Positions 37,006-45,288 of a stretch of DNA of 64,000 nucleotides are shown here, piece by piece. This stretch comes from Streptomyces sp. B21-105. GTDB lineage: Bacteria; Actinomycetota; Actinomycetes; Streptomycetales; Streptomycetaceae. The notes beneath the pieces were generated by a model, which worked only from the letters and a program-made list of their open reading frames with translations, searched no databases and was not told where the DNA came from. Position numbers and translations under genes: made by a program. Location of the stretch: contig NZ_JARUMJ010000001.1 in assembly GCF_036898465.1 (NCBI RefSeq), forward strand, positions 8,432,001 to 8,496,000, in the 5' to 3' direction. Positions within the stretch are counted from its first letter, which is position 1, and each line of letters begins with the position of its first letter.

Positions 37006-37758
37006 TCAGTGCAGGAGTCCGCCGCCGTCGCAGACGAGTGTCTGGCCGGTGACCATGACCGCGTCGGGGGACGCGAGATAGGAGACGAGGCCGGCGAAGT
37101 GCTCCGGGGTGACGAACTCCTCGATCGCCTGTCGGTGCATGGTCGCGGCGAACACCTCGTCGTCGGAGTGCGCCCGGGTGCCCGGAGTGGCCACCTGCGC
37201 GGGTGCCACCGCGTTGACGGTGATCCGGTGCGCGCCCAGCTCGCGGGCCATCACCCGGGTCATGCCGATGAGCGCGCCCTTGCTGGCCACGTAGGCGATC
37301 TGGCCCGGCGCTCCCGTGAAGAAGGTGCGGGACGCGACATTGATGACCCGCCCTCCGTACGGGCTTGCGCTCAGCCAGGGCACCGAAGCCTGCACCATGA
37401 GCAGCGGGCCGACGGCGTTGACGGCGAAGAAGCGGTGCAGTTCCTCAGGGGGAGTCTCCAACAGCGGTGCCCGGCCGGAGAGCAGTCCCGCGTTGTTGAC
37501 GAGTACATCGATCCGGCCACCGCCGTACGTTTCGGCGATCTCCGTGACGGCCTGGCGGGTAGCGGCCCGATCTGTGACGTCGCAACGCCAGGCCCGGACA
37601 CCCGGAGTCGGGTCCCTGTCGTCGGGCTCGGCGATGTCCAGGGCGGCGACCGTGAATCCGTCCTCGGCGAGTCTGCGGGCGACGGCGAGCCCCAGGCCAC
37701 CGGCGGCACCTGTGACCACCGCGACCCGTGGGCTTCGACGGTCGGGGTCCATGGTCAT
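37006..37758 (-). CDS. Short-chain dehydrogenase/reductase in the ring-cleavage operon
   Basis: Classical SDR, 250 residues: TGAAGGLGLAVAR, NNAGLLSG, catalytic YVASKGALIG and C-terminal VTGQTLVCDGG. The ATG at 37758 is preceded by GGAGAAG and overlaps the isomerase stop. In the standard 4,5-cleavage pathway the semialdehyde is oxidised by LigC, a Gfo/Idh/MocA enzyme, which is not in the window; this SDR is a candidate replacement. Confidence 0.87.
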   Translation of the reverse strand: MTMDPDRRSPRVAVVTGAAGGLGLAVARRLAEDGFTVAALDIAEPDDRDPTPGVRAWRCDVTDRAATRQAVTEIAETYGGGRIDVLVNNAGLLSGRAPLLETPPEELHRFFAVNAVGPLLMVQASVPWLSASPYGGRVINVASRTFFTGAPGQIAYVASKGALIGMTRVMARELGAHRITVNAVAPAQVATPGTRAHSDDEVFAATMHRQAIEEFVTPEHFAGLVSYLASPDAVMVTGQTLVCDGGGLLH

Positions 37759-38036
37759 GGCGTCTTCTCCTGCGGATGGGTGGCGAGCGCCTCGACGGTG
37801 ATGTCCATCCATTTCCACATGGGCAGGGAGACCAGAGCGTCGTGCAGTTCCGCCGGATCGGCTGCCTCGTACAGGCCGATGGTCGCGTTGCGGCCCGGCA
37901 CCCGCCACAACCGCTTGAGGATGCCCGCCTCCCTGAGCTGCATGGCCCGTTCGCGCTCGCTCTTGCGCAGGGACTCGCGTACGTCATCGGGGGTGTCCGG
38001 GGGCAGCATGTTCTCGGTACGGACGAGGAATTCCAT
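37755..38036 (-). CDS. Muconolactone isomerase-like protein
   Basis: 93 residues beginning MEFLVRTENMLPPD, with the family's ferredoxin-like fold pattern and GLYEAADPAELHDALVSLPM. In catechol ortho-cleavage this enzyme shifts a double bond in muconolactone. Here no muconate cycloisomerase is nearby; it could instead isomerise a 4,5-cleavage intermediate such as the tautomers of 4-oxalomesaconate. Overlaps the SDR start by 4 nt. Confidence 0.82.
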   Translation of the reverse strand: MEFLVRTENMLPPDTPDDVRESLRKSERERAMQLREAGILKRLWRVPGRNATIGLYEAADPAELHDALVSLPMWKWMDITVEALATHPQEKTP

Positions 38037-38064
38037 GGGACGTCCCTTCACGGGTCGGTCACGG

Positions 38065-38781
38065 TCAGGCTGCCGCGATCTCCAGCAGCAGCTCGGCCAG
38101 TCGGTCGGGGGCCGTGACCATGGCCTCGTGCCCGGTCGTGATCTCGTGGACCGGCCAGCCACGGGCGGCGGCCCGCTCGGCGTGCGGGGTGAACACACGC
38201 ATCCAGTCGGTGCATTCGATGAAGGCGCCGGGGACGTGGTCGGCCTTGCCGGTCAGCCGGAGCGGCTCGGTGTAGGTCAGCCAGGGGTGCGGGGTCAGTC
38301 GAGGGCCGAGCCAGTCCAGGTCCGACTGTTCCTCGATGCCGAGCACCCTCAGCGAGCGCACCGGGACGAGCCAGCCGAAGCCGGGGCCGGCCACGGACTC
38401 CCGGTAGTGCCCGGCGATGCGTTCGGGCAGCAGGTCGATGGCTGCCTCCCCGTCGTCGCCCACGAAGGCATCGAGGTGGACGCGCTTGGCCAGCCGGTCG
38501 GGGATGCGGTCCGCGACCCCGGTGACGACCTGGCCGGCGTAACTGTGCCCGACGAGCACGACGTCCCGGGCGTCGTGGGCCTCGATCAGCGCCACGACGT
38601 CCTGGATGTGGGTGCCGAGCCCGACCTGCGGGCTGAGCAGATGGGCACGGTCGCTCACCCCGGTCAGTGTCGGGGAGTGCACTTCGTGCCCGGCCTCCCG
38701 CAGCAGTGGTATGACGTGCTGCCATACCCATCCGCCGTGCCAGGCTCCATGAAGCAGGACGAAGACGTGGCGGCCGCTCAT
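38065..38781 (-). CDS. Alpha/beta hydrolase in the ring-cleavage operon
   Basis: 238 residues. HGAWHGGWVWQHVIPLL forms the oxyanion region, the nucleophile is the serine of GHSYAG, and the late histidine is in TTGHEAM. It resembles EstC/hydroxynitrile-lyase-like esterases. It could open the 2-pyrone-4,6-dicarboxylate lactone, a step done by LigI in known pathways. Start overlaps the Rieske gene stop. Confidence 0.85.
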   Translation of the reverse strand: MSGRHVFVLLHGAWHGGWVWQHVIPLLREAGHEVHSPTLTGVSDRAHLLSPQVGLGTHIQDVVALIEAHDARDVVLVGHSYAGQVVTGVADRIPDRLAKRVHLDAFVGDDGEAAIDLLPERIAGHYRESVAGPGFGWLVPVRSLRVLGIEEQSDLDWLGPRLTPHPWLTYTEPLRLTGKADHVPGAFIECTDWMRVFTPHAERAAARGWPVHEITTGHEAMVTAPDRLAELLLEIAAA

Positions 38782-39836
38782 ACGGACGGCCTGCTGTGAG
38801 GGGTGCGGGCGTCCTGTTGTGCGCGCTGTTCGCGGGCGAGCATCTTCGCCACCGCGCGGCGTCCGCGGAGTGCGGCGAGGTCGGACCTGATGCTGGACTC
38901 GGCGGTGCCGCCCGGATCGGTGGCGTACATGATCTCCTGCGCCTCCAGGGCGTCGACGTCCTCCTGCATCACGGCGAGCTGCTGCTCGTGCTGGAACCTC
39001 GTGAGCTCCTGGTCGTCGATGAGATAGTCGCGGCCCAGTGCGTAGAAGTCGTGCGTCTCGTTCCCGCGCCCCGGTGTCATCCCGTACAGCACCTTCATGT
39101 GGAAGCCGTCCGGCTCCTCGGTTCCGGTGGCCGCGACGCGGATGTTGAGGACGAAGATGCCCGGCGGGTAGAAGTCGCCGTCCTGCCAACGGTCCACCGG
39201 AGAGGTCAGCCCGCAGGACTTCTCGTAGAACGGAGGGGCCTCGATGCCGATCATGCGTCGGCTGAAGCCGACCCGGTCGCCGTCCACGGTCACGTCGATC
39301 GGGGTCGCGGCTACGGCGGCGTTGCCGATGCTCGTCGGATGCAGGAACGTCTCGTGGGTGAGGTCGAGCAGGTTCTCCAGGAGCAGCATGTGCCGTGCCT
39401 TCAGCGGGACGACTCCGTGAACATGGGTCCAGCTCGGGTCGGTCAGCCACGAGGTGTCGGGCAGCAGGCTCTCGTCGGCCAGTTCGGGGTCTCCGGGCCA
39501 GATCCATATGGCGCCTTCCCGTTCGACCAGGGGAAACCGGCGCAGTGCAGCCTTGGGCCGGTCGGCCTGCTCGGCGACCCCGACGCACACGCCCCGGCCG
39601 TCGAAGCGGTAGCCGTGGTAGTCGCACTGGAGGGTTCCCTCGTCGTCCAAGTGGCCCAGGGACAACGGGTACTTGCGGTGGGGGCAGCGGTCCTCGACGG
39701 CCGTGACGGTCTGGTCGGGCAGCCGGTAGAAGCAGACCGGGACGTCCGTGATCCAGCGCTGTGTGAGTGTTCGGCCGACGTCGTCGGACCAGGCTCCCAG
39801 GTACCAGCCGTTGCGCACATGCTGTGTCAATGTCAT
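38778..39836 (-). CDS. Rieske oxygenase, vanillate O-demethylase (VanA) type
   Basis: 352 residues. The Rieske [2Fe-2S] centre is CPHRKYPL...CDYHGYRF (C-x-H near residue 50, C-x2-H about 17 later). The mononuclear iron site is ENLLDLTHETFLH, followed by SIGNAAVAATP and APPFYE as in VanA. It would demethylate vanillate, syringate or another methoxylated aromatic acid, giving the catechol for LigAB. The ribosome site is AAAGGA. Confidence 0.88.
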   Translation of the reverse strand: MTLTQHVRNGWYLGAWSDDVGRTLTQRWITDVPVCFYRLPDQTVTAVEDRCPHRKYPLSLGHLDDEGTLQCDYHGYRFDGRGVCVGVAEQADRPKAALRRFPLVEREGAIWIWPGDPELADESLLPDTSWLTDPSWTHVHGVVPLKARHMLLLENLLDLTHETFLHPTSIGNAAVAATPIDVTVDGDRVGFSRRMIGIEAPPFYEKSCGLTSPVDRWQDGDFYPPGIFVLNIRVAATGTEEPDGFHMKVLYGMTPGRGNETHDFYALGRDYLIDDQELTRFQHEQQLAVMQEDVDALEAQEIMYATDPGGTAESSIRSDLAALRGRRAVAKMLAREQRAQQDARTPHSRPSV

Positions 39837-39967
39837 CGCGGGTCCTTTCTTCGGTGTCGGCCGTCCGGTTCGGGCGGTGCCGGATCGGTGATGGGTCGGT
39901 GACGGGTACTCAAGGCGTACGGGTCCGGCCCGACCGACAGAGCGCTGTCCGGACCTGGTCGGGGGTG

Positions 39968-41014
39968 TCAGAGATCCAGGACGAGGCGTCCGCCGCGCGC
40001 GCGGGAGACGCAGATCAACATCGTGTCGTTCGCGGCGCGCTCGTCCTCGGTGAGCAGTGAGTCGCGGTGGTCGACCTCGCCCTCCAGGACGGAGGTCTCG
40101 CACGAGCCGCAGATGCCTTCCTCGCACGAGGACAGGACAGGGACGCCCGCCTGCTCCACGGCCTTGAGGACCGACAGGCCGGGCGGCACGGTCACTGTGG
40201 TCCCGGAGGCCCGCAGTTCCACCTCGATGGGCTGCTCGGCCGCGTCGTCGGCAGGCTGCCGGACGGCCGCCGCAGCGAACCGTTCGACGTTCACCGCACC
40301 GGCCGGCCAGTCGGCGCAGTGCGCTTCGACCGCGTCGATCAGCCCTGCGGGGCCGCAGCAGTACACCAGGGTGGACGGGTCGGGATCGCCGAGGAAGCCG
40401 GCGAGGTCGAGCAGTCCGTGCTTGTCCTGTGGCCGCACTGCCACGCGCTCTCCGTGGCTCTCCAGTTCGGCCAGGAACGCCATGGACGAGCGTGTGCGGC
40501 CACCGTAGAGCAGGGACCATTCGGCCATGGCGGCGTCGGCCTCGGCGATCATCGGGAGCAAGGGGGTGATGCCGATGCCGCCGCCGACGAACAGGTACCG
40601 GGCGGCGGGCCGCAGCGGGAAGTTGTTGCGCGGGCCGCGCACCCGAAGTTCGCCGCCCTCCTCGACGTGGTCGTGGATCCACTGCGATCCGCCGCGCCCG
40701 TCGGGCTCCCGGAGCACCGCGACCTGCCAGTGAGCGGTGTCTCCCACCGGGCCGCACAGCGAGTACTGCCGGGTGGCGCCCGTGGGCAGGACGACGTCGA
40801 TGTGCGCGCCCGGCTGCCAGACCGGCAGCGGTTCGCCCGAACTCGCCACGAGCTTCAGTGCCACGACGTCGTCCCCCACCGCCTGCCGGGCCAGCACGGT
40901 GACAGTGCCTTCGAACTCGGTGCCGCGCCGGGTCCCGGACGGCGTTGCGGCTGCGGCGGAACCGAGAGGGTGCGTGTCCGGGGCGGTGGCTGAGGGGCTC
41001 GTCACGTTCGTCAT
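39968..41014 (-). CDS. Oxygenase reductase, vanillate O-demethylase (VanB) / phthalate dioxygenase reductase type
   Basis: 348 residues in PDR order: flavin domain (RQYSLCGP), NAD domain (GGGIGITPLLPM) and C-terminal plant-type ferredoxin (CEEGICGSC and a distant ICVSRA). It supplies electrons to the Rieske oxygenase encoded 131 bp downstream. GAGGAG touches the ATG directly; a GTG nine nt downstream (41005) has better spacing and may be the real start. Confidence 0.9.
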   Translation of the reverse strand: MTNVTSPSATAPDTHPLGSAAAATPSGTRRGTEFEGTVTVLARQAVGDDVVALKLVASSGEPLPVWQPGAHIDVVLPTGATRQYSLCGPVGDTAHWQVAVLREPDGRGGSQWIHDHVEEGGELRVRGPRNNFPLRPAARYLFVGGGIGITPLLPMIAEADAAMAEWSLLYGGRTRSSMAFLAELESHGERVAVRPQDKHGLLDLAGFLGDPDPSTLVYCCGPAGLIDAVEAHCADWPAGAVNVERFAAAAVRQPADDAAEQPIEVELRASGTTVTVPPGLSVLKAVEQAGVPVLSSCEEGICGSCETSVLEGEVDHRDSLLTEDERAANDTMLICVSRARGGRLVLDL

Positions 41015-41105
41015 CTCCTCGGTACGGTCGGCAGGGCGGGCCGCCGCCCGGTGCCGGTGGCGGCACGATCGACGCTAGCCACCGCAGGACGTCCAGGTCA
41101 TCGCG

Positions 41106-41157
41106 CGAATGACCGGACCGGGGCGGCGTAGCGTCGTGGCCCGGACTACGTCATCCG
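41106..41157. promoter_or_regulatory. Paired GTCATYCG motif upstream of the reductase gene
   Basis: CGAATGAC (41106-41113) and TACGTCATCCG (41147-41157) form an interrupted inverted pair in the 136-bp gap before the reductase gene. The 11-mer TACGTCATYCG recurs at 45278 and 52609. Confidence 0.45.
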
Positions 41158-41489
41158 TCGCGCGGGCCGGGCATGTCGTCGTCCCTGCCTGCCTGCGGGG
41201 CCTGGTCGAGATGGATCCGCACCTGGCGGTCGTCCTCGTTCCAGAGGGCTTCCACGACGGCGTGCAGTCGTTCGACGTCGGTGCGCCACATCAGTACGCC
41301 GTAACGGTCGTCGGGAGTGAGCGCGCCCTCGGGGACGGCCTCGGCCAACAGACTCCGGGGGGTGTACGGTCGGGCCGCTCCGTGCACCCCGTCGGTCTCG
41401 TCCGTGAAGTGCACGTACAGCGACGTGTCGAGGAAGGGAACCCAGACGTGTGTGGTCTCGCGGGCGCCCGGCACGTGGTGCGCCGTCAT
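41151..41489 (-). CDS. Unknown 112-aa protein coupled to the GalB-like gene
   Basis: The start ATG overlaps the hydratase stop (ATGA), so it is expressed with the operon. It contains THVWVPFLDTSLYVHFTDE and RYGVLMWRTDVERLHAVVE. There are no cysteines of note, no membrane helix and no known motif. Predicted alpha/beta mixture. It may be a small enzyme, isomerase or binding protein of the pathway; I cannot assign it. Confidence 0.65.
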   Translation of the reverse strand: MTAHHVPGARETTHVWVPFLDTSLYVHFTDETDGVHGAARPYTPRSLLAEAVPEGALTPDDRYGVLMWRTDVERLHAVVEALWNEDDRQVRIHLDQAPQAGRDDDMPGPRDG

Positions 41490-42235
41490 CCCAGGACACC
41501 CGTCGTCTGCGGGTAGAGCCGCACGTACGCCTCTCCCATGGTTGCGTGCGCGAGCCCGAGGTTGGGTCCGGCGTTGCGCTTCAGCTGGACGCCGCGCCGC
41601 TTGGCGAGGTCGGTGTAGTAGTCCCACATGTGCTGCTGTGCGGCCAGGCACTCCATGGCCTTGCGCTTCTTGTCGAAGACGGGGGTGATGTCCAGCAGGA
41701 CGTTCGGCTTGAAGTCGCACTGCTCCGGCTGGTGCGGCTCGAAGAAGAACACCGGGGGAGCGCCGAGCGGTTCACCGGGCGCGTCGTAACCGACCGCCTG
41801 GGCGAGCACGCGTGCCTGGAGCCCCATGCGGGCGGCGGCCGGATGGTCGCCGTTGTAGGGGTCCGTGAGGGTGTGGGTGAGGACGACCGCGGGATCCGTC
41901 TCCCGGTACACGTGCACGACGCGGTCCACCAACTCCTGTGTCTCCAGCAGCGGATAGTCCCCGGCGTCCAGGAACTCGATCTCCGCACCCAGCGCGGCCG
42001 CGGCGTTCGTGGCCTCGGTGCGGCGGAGTTCCTTGATCTCGTCCAGGCGCAGACCGTCCCGCCAGGCACGGGCGGACTCGCCGCGCTCGCCGAAGCTCAG
42101 GCACAGCACCTTCGCGCGCTGACCGCGTTCGGCGGCCAAGGCGATGGCGCCGCCGGCCCGCCAGACGAAGTCGCCCGCGTGCGCGCTGATCACCAACAGC
42201 GAGCCGTCGGACGTACGGGAGGTGTCGTGGCTCAT
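41486..42235 (-). CDS. PIG-L/LmbE-family hydrolase, 4-oxalomesaconate hydratase (GalB) type
   Basis: 249 residues. The zinc motif is SAHAGDFVWRAGGAI rather than the AHPDD of deacetylases, which is the pattern of GalB, the hydratase of the gallate/protocatechuate 4,5-pathway. A later metal ligand lies in NGDHPAA. It would add water to 4-oxalomesaconate, giving 4-carboxy-4-hydroxy-2-oxoadipate. First gene of the minus-strand operon, with a strong AAGGAG, and divergent from the aldolase that uses its product. Confidence 0.8.
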   Translation of the reverse strand: MSHDTSRTSDGSLLVISAHAGDFVWRAGGAIALAAERGQRAKVLCLSFGERGESARAWRDGLRLDEIKELRRTEATNAAAALGAEIEFLDAGDYPLLETQELVDRVVHVYRETDPAVVLTHTLTDPYNGDHPAAARMGLQARVLAQAVGYDAPGEPLGAPPVFFFEPHQPEQCDFKPNVLLDITPVFDKKRKAMECLAAQQHMWDYYTDLAKRRGVQLKRNAGPNLGLAHATMGEAYVRLYPQTTGVLG

Positions 42236-42448
42236 CAGGACTCCTTGGGTCGGGTGGGGTGGGTGGGGGAGCAGAGGGAGAGGCGCGTCGGCCCCGGATG
42301 CGGGCCGGCGACGGCCGGGACCGCTGGGGGCGGGCCGGGGCGGAGAACTCGGATGTCGGCCGAACTCCCATGCCCTGGCATGGACTTGACCGACGCGGCG
42401 ACGCAAGGAGTCAGCCGAATTGATGTCACCATATATCCAACTTTCTTA

Positions 42449-42477
42449 TTGACAAGACTGTTGACTTCATGAATTCT
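42449..42477 (+). promoter_or_regulatory. Candidate promoter for the RraA-type aldolase
   Basis: TTGACA (42449-42454), 17-bp spacer and AATTCT (42472-42477) in an AT-rich patch unlike its surroundings. A second TTGACT follows at 42461. Transcription from here would start downstream of the ATG at 42469, which favours the start at 42511. Confidence 0.4.
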
Positions 42478-42510
42478 CCTGACACCGATCCCGAACCTCC
42501 CGGAGGAGAT

Positions 42511-43194
42511 ATGCGCGACCGCCACGTTGTTGTGAGGAACATCGCCCGGCCCGCTGCCGACGTCGTCGCCCGGCTCGCGGAGGCGGGGGTGTCCACGGTC
42601 CACGAAGCCATCGGCCGCCGCGGCTTCGTGGGGACCGGCCTGCTGCCCAATCAGCGGAACGTGCGCGTGGCGGGTCCCGCGGTGACGGTCAGCTCGCACC
42701 CGGGGGACAACCTGATGATCCACGCCGCCGTGGAGGTCTGCCGGCCCGGGGACATTTTGGTGGTGACCACCACCTCGCCGTCCACGGACGGCATGTTCGG
42801 CGAACTGCTGGCGACCTCCCTGGCCACCCGGGGCGTCATCGGCCTTGTCACGGGAGCGGGTGTCCGCGACACCGCCGAGCTGCGGGACATGGGTTTCCAC
42901 GTCTGGGCGCGGTCGGTGTCCGCGCAGGGCACGGTGAAGGCGTCCCCGGGATCGGTCAACGTGCCCGTGACACTCGGCGGGGTGACCGTTTCCCCTGGTG
43001 ATGTCGTCGTCGCCGACGACGACGGTGTGGTCGTCGTGCCCCTCGCGGAGGCGGAGGAGGCGGCCGAGCTCGCGGAGAAGCGGGTCGCCAGGGAGGCGTC
43101 CACCCGAGAGGTCCTGCGCTCCGGGACTCTGGGTGTCGATCACTACAGACTGCGCACCAAGCTGGCCGACCTGGGTGTCGTCTACCAGGACTGA
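42511..43194 (+). CDS. RraA-family aldolase, 4-carboxy-4-hydroxy-2-oxoadipate aldolase (LigK) type
   Basis: Splits 4-carboxy-4-hydroxy-2-oxoadipate into pyruvate and oxaloacetate. 227 residues, the usual length. The catalytic segment is GLVTGAGVRDTAELRDMGF (Arg and Asp of the GxRD motif), then PGDVVVADDDGVVVVP. The ATG at 42511 is preceded by GGAGGAG; the in-frame ATG at 42469 lacks a ribosome site. Divergent from the GalB-like hydratase that makes its substrate. Confidence 0.85.
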   Translation: MRDRHVVVRNIARPAADVVARLAEAGVSTVHEAIGRRGFVGTGLLPNQRNVRVAGPAVTVSSHPGDNLMIHAAVEVCRPGDILVVTTTSPSTDGMFGELLATSLATRGVIGLVTGAGVRDTAELRDMGFHVWARSVSAQGTVKASPGSVNVPVTLGGVTVSPGDVVVADDDGVVVVPLAEAEEAAELAEKRVAREASTREVLRSGTLGVDHYRLRTKLADLGVVYQD

Positions 43195-43200
43195 CCGTAC

Positions 43201-43255
43201 GCCCCCGCTGCTGTGCCGCCGGAGCGCCCGCCTCCGGCGGCACAGCAGCGGGGGC
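43201..43255. terminator. Bidirectional terminator with a 24-bp perfect stem
   Basis: Arms 43201-43224 and 43232-43255 are exact reverse complements with a 7-nt loop, starting 6 nt after the aldolase stop. It is the strongest hairpin in the window. Confidence 0.9.
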
Positions 43256-43311
43256 GCGATGGACACGCGGCCGCTTCGGCCCCGGACTTCCCGCAGTGAA
43301 CGTGCTGTGCC

Positions 43312-43446
43312 GTGTCGCTGCCCAGGCGCCGGCGCCTCGTCGCGGCGCTCGTCACCGAGGACCCGGCGGTGGCCGAAGCCGCCGCGCGGGACCATGTGAC
43401 CCATGCGGTGGAGGCACTGCTGACGCTGCTGCTCGCACCCGACTGT
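43312..43446 (+). pseudogene. C-terminal remnant of a GntR/FCD-family regulator
   Basis: Reads LVAALVTEDPAVAEAAARDH then VTHAVEALLTLL, which resembles the final helices of an FCD ligand domain (HxxAL...DPxAAxxAMxxH pattern). There is no DNA-binding domain in frame upstream, and recognisable sequence stops at the 3' end of the convergent acyl-CoA synthetase gene. Confidence 0.4.
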
Positions 43447-45086
43447 CACACTGCGTCGCCCGCGTCGGACTCCTGGACGGTCTTCTTGGCCCAGGCGACT
43501 TCGAGCTTGCCGGTGGGAGTTCGAGGCAGGACGTCCGTCAGGACCACGGAGCGCGGCACCTTGTAGCCGGCGAGGGTCTGCCGAGCCCAGTCGCGCAGCT
43601 CCTCCCCGGTGACGGTCGTGTCCGCCCGGACCGCCACGACGGCGGCGACCCGCTCGCCCCAGGTCTCGTCGGGGACGCCGACGACGACACAGTCGGTCAC
43701 ACCGGGATGGGAGAGCAGGGCATTCTCCACTTCCTGCGGGTGCACCTTCTCGCCGCCGGTGTTGATCACGCCCGAGCCGCGTCCGAGGAACCGGATCGCG
43801 CCGTCGGCCTCAAGACGGGCGAGGTCACCGGGGATGGCGTACCGGACACCTTCGATGGTGCGGAACGTCGTCGCGCTCTTCTCGGTGTCCTTGTAGTAAC
43901 CGAGCGGCATGGGCCCGCAGTAGGCGAGTTTCCCGACGTCGTCACTGCCGGGTTCGACGAACCGGTCGTTGTATCCGATCACCCTCGTCGCGGGCACGGG
44001 GAAGAACCGGGCGGGCAGGTCTCGGAGGGAGGAAGTGATCGCGAAGGCGAAAGGCCCCCCTTCGCTCGAGGCGATGGCATCGATGACCGTGATCTCGGCT
44101 CGCTCGTGCAGTCGCCGCTTGAGCACGTCGCTGAGGGCTGTGCCGGAGCTGAGGACCGTGCGCACAGAGTGCAGAGCGTGCGGCGTCCCCGCCTGCTCCG
44201 CCCGCACGAGCTCGTCGGCGAGGGGCCGGCACACGGCGTTGCCCGCGACGATGACCGTGGCGACCCGCTGCTCGGCGACCGTGCGCCATACGTGCTCCGG
44301 GTCGAGCCCGCCCTGCCGCGCGGTGACCGCCCTGCCGCCCACCATCAAAGCGCCCATCGTGTTGAACAGTCCGGTGGCGTGCATCAGCGGCACGACGGGC
44401 ATCGTGGTCGGCGCGCTGTCTTCGTGGTGCGCCCGGACCGCGATGGCGACGGCCTCGTCGAGCGTCGCCGGGAGCTCGGTGACACCGAGCGGATGGAAGA
44501 TCGGGACCACCAGGGAGTGCAGCAGATCGCTCTGACGCCACACCACGGCCTTCGGCTTGCCGGTGGTCCCGCCGGTGTACATGAAGAGCCGGTCGGATCC
44601 GGGACGTGGCTGCGGCTCACGCGGTTCATGCGCCGCCAACAGTTCTTCCAGCTCGGGTACTTCGGGCCCGACCGGGCCGTCGGCAGGTTCGGCGCCGTCC
44701 CTCACGAGCAGCTTCAGCGTGCTCACATGGTCCGCGGCATGCGTGACCCGGGCGGCCAGGGCGCCGCTGAAGACGACCACTGCCGCGTCGGCGTCGGTCA
44801 GGAGTTCGGAGAGCTCCTCGCCGGTGTAGCGGTAGTTGGCGTTCACCGGTACGGCGCCGAGCTTGAAGGCGGCGAAGACCGTCTCCAGGTAGGTGGCGCC
44901 GTTGTACAGGTAGCAGGCCACGGTGTCGCCCTCGCCGACCCCGGCCTCTTCCATAGCGGTGGCCAGCCGTGACGCACGCTCGTCGAACTCACGGTAAGTG
45001 ATCTCGCGCCCGGGCTCCGTGATGGCGACTGCATGGGGCAGCGAACGGCACACCGCTTCCCAGATCGTGCCGATGGACACGTCCAC
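43446..45086 (-). CDS. Acyl-CoA synthetase (AMP-binding, FadD-like)
   Basis: 546 residues. Adenylate motif FMYTGGTTGKPKAVVW, then SSGTALSD, YCGPMPLGYYKD, the hinge GDLARLEADGAIRFLGR, and the C-terminal lysine motif PRTPTGKLEVAW. It would activate an aromatic, phenylpropanoid or fatty acid as its CoA thioester. Start GTG at 45086 follows GAGGAGG by 7 nt; the in-frame ATG at 45128 lies upstream of that site and is unlikely. Confidence 0.87.
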   Translation of the reverse strand: MDVSIGTIWEAVCRSLPHAVAITEPGREITYREFDERASRLATAMEEAGVGEGDTVACYLYNGATYLETVFAAFKLGAVPVNANYRYTGEELSELLTDADAAVVVFSGALAARVTHAADHVSTLKLLVRDGAEPADGPVGPEVPELEELLAAHEPREPQPRPGSDRLFMYTGGTTGKPKAVVWRQSDLLHSLVVPIFHPLGVTELPATLDEAVAIAVRAHHEDSAPTTMPVVPLMHATGLFNTMGALMVGGRAVTARQGGLDPEHVWRTVAEQRVATVIVAGNAVCRPLADELVRAEQAGTPHALHSVRTVLSSGTALSDVLKRRLHERAEITVIDAIASSEGGPFAFAITSSLRDLPARFFPVPATRVIGYNDRFVEPGSDDVGKLAYCGPMPLGYYKDTEKSATTFRTIEGVRYAIPGDLARLEADGAIRFLGRGSGVINTGGEKVHPQEVENALLSHPGVTDCVVVGVPDETWGERVAAVVAVRADTTVTGEELRDWARQTLAGYKVPRSVVLTDVLPRTPTGKLEVAWAKKTVQESDAGDAV

Positions 45087-45150
45087 GTCTCGGACCTCCT
45101 CGTCCTGGATGGCGCACGAGGACCGCATGACCGAGCAGGCCGCTCGTGCG

Positions 45151-45188
45151 GCCCCGTGGACCTTCGCGGGAGTAGCGGTCCACGGGGC
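45151..45188. promoter_or_regulatory. 12-bp perfect inverted repeat upstream of the acyl-CoA synthetase gene
   Basis: GCCCCGTGGACC (45151-45162) and GGTCCACGGGGC (45177-45188), 14-nt loop, about 65 bp before the synthetase start. Either an operator or an mRNA hairpin. Confidence 0.45.
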
Positions 45189-45277
45189 GCTCCCCCAACC
45201 TAGGCAGTCGCTCTCACCAGGGGGAACGCGAGTATTGACTTAACCTCATCGGCGCTTCGTCCCGACGGTGAACAGGT

Positions 45278-45288
45278 CGAATGACGTA
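45278..45288 (-). promoter_or_regulatory. TACGTCATTCG motif in the acyl-CoA synthetase/kinase control region
   Basis: Exact 11-mer on the minus strand, oriented toward the synthetase gene. The plus-strand surroundings (CGAATGACGTAGGACCG) also resemble the half-site region at 41106 (CGAATGACCGGACCG). Confidence 0.45.

Noticed and set aside
42469..42510. Upstream ATG of the LigK-type aldolase
   Set aside because: It has no ribosome site and lies at or before the predicted transcript start; ATG 42511 has GGAGGAG and gives the family's usual length.
43296..44972. 558-codon plus-strand frame opposite the acyl-CoA synthetase
   Set aside because: Antisense to an intact AMP-binding enzyme; no motif. 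Only a short FCD-like fragment in a different frame (43312-43446) deserved mention.
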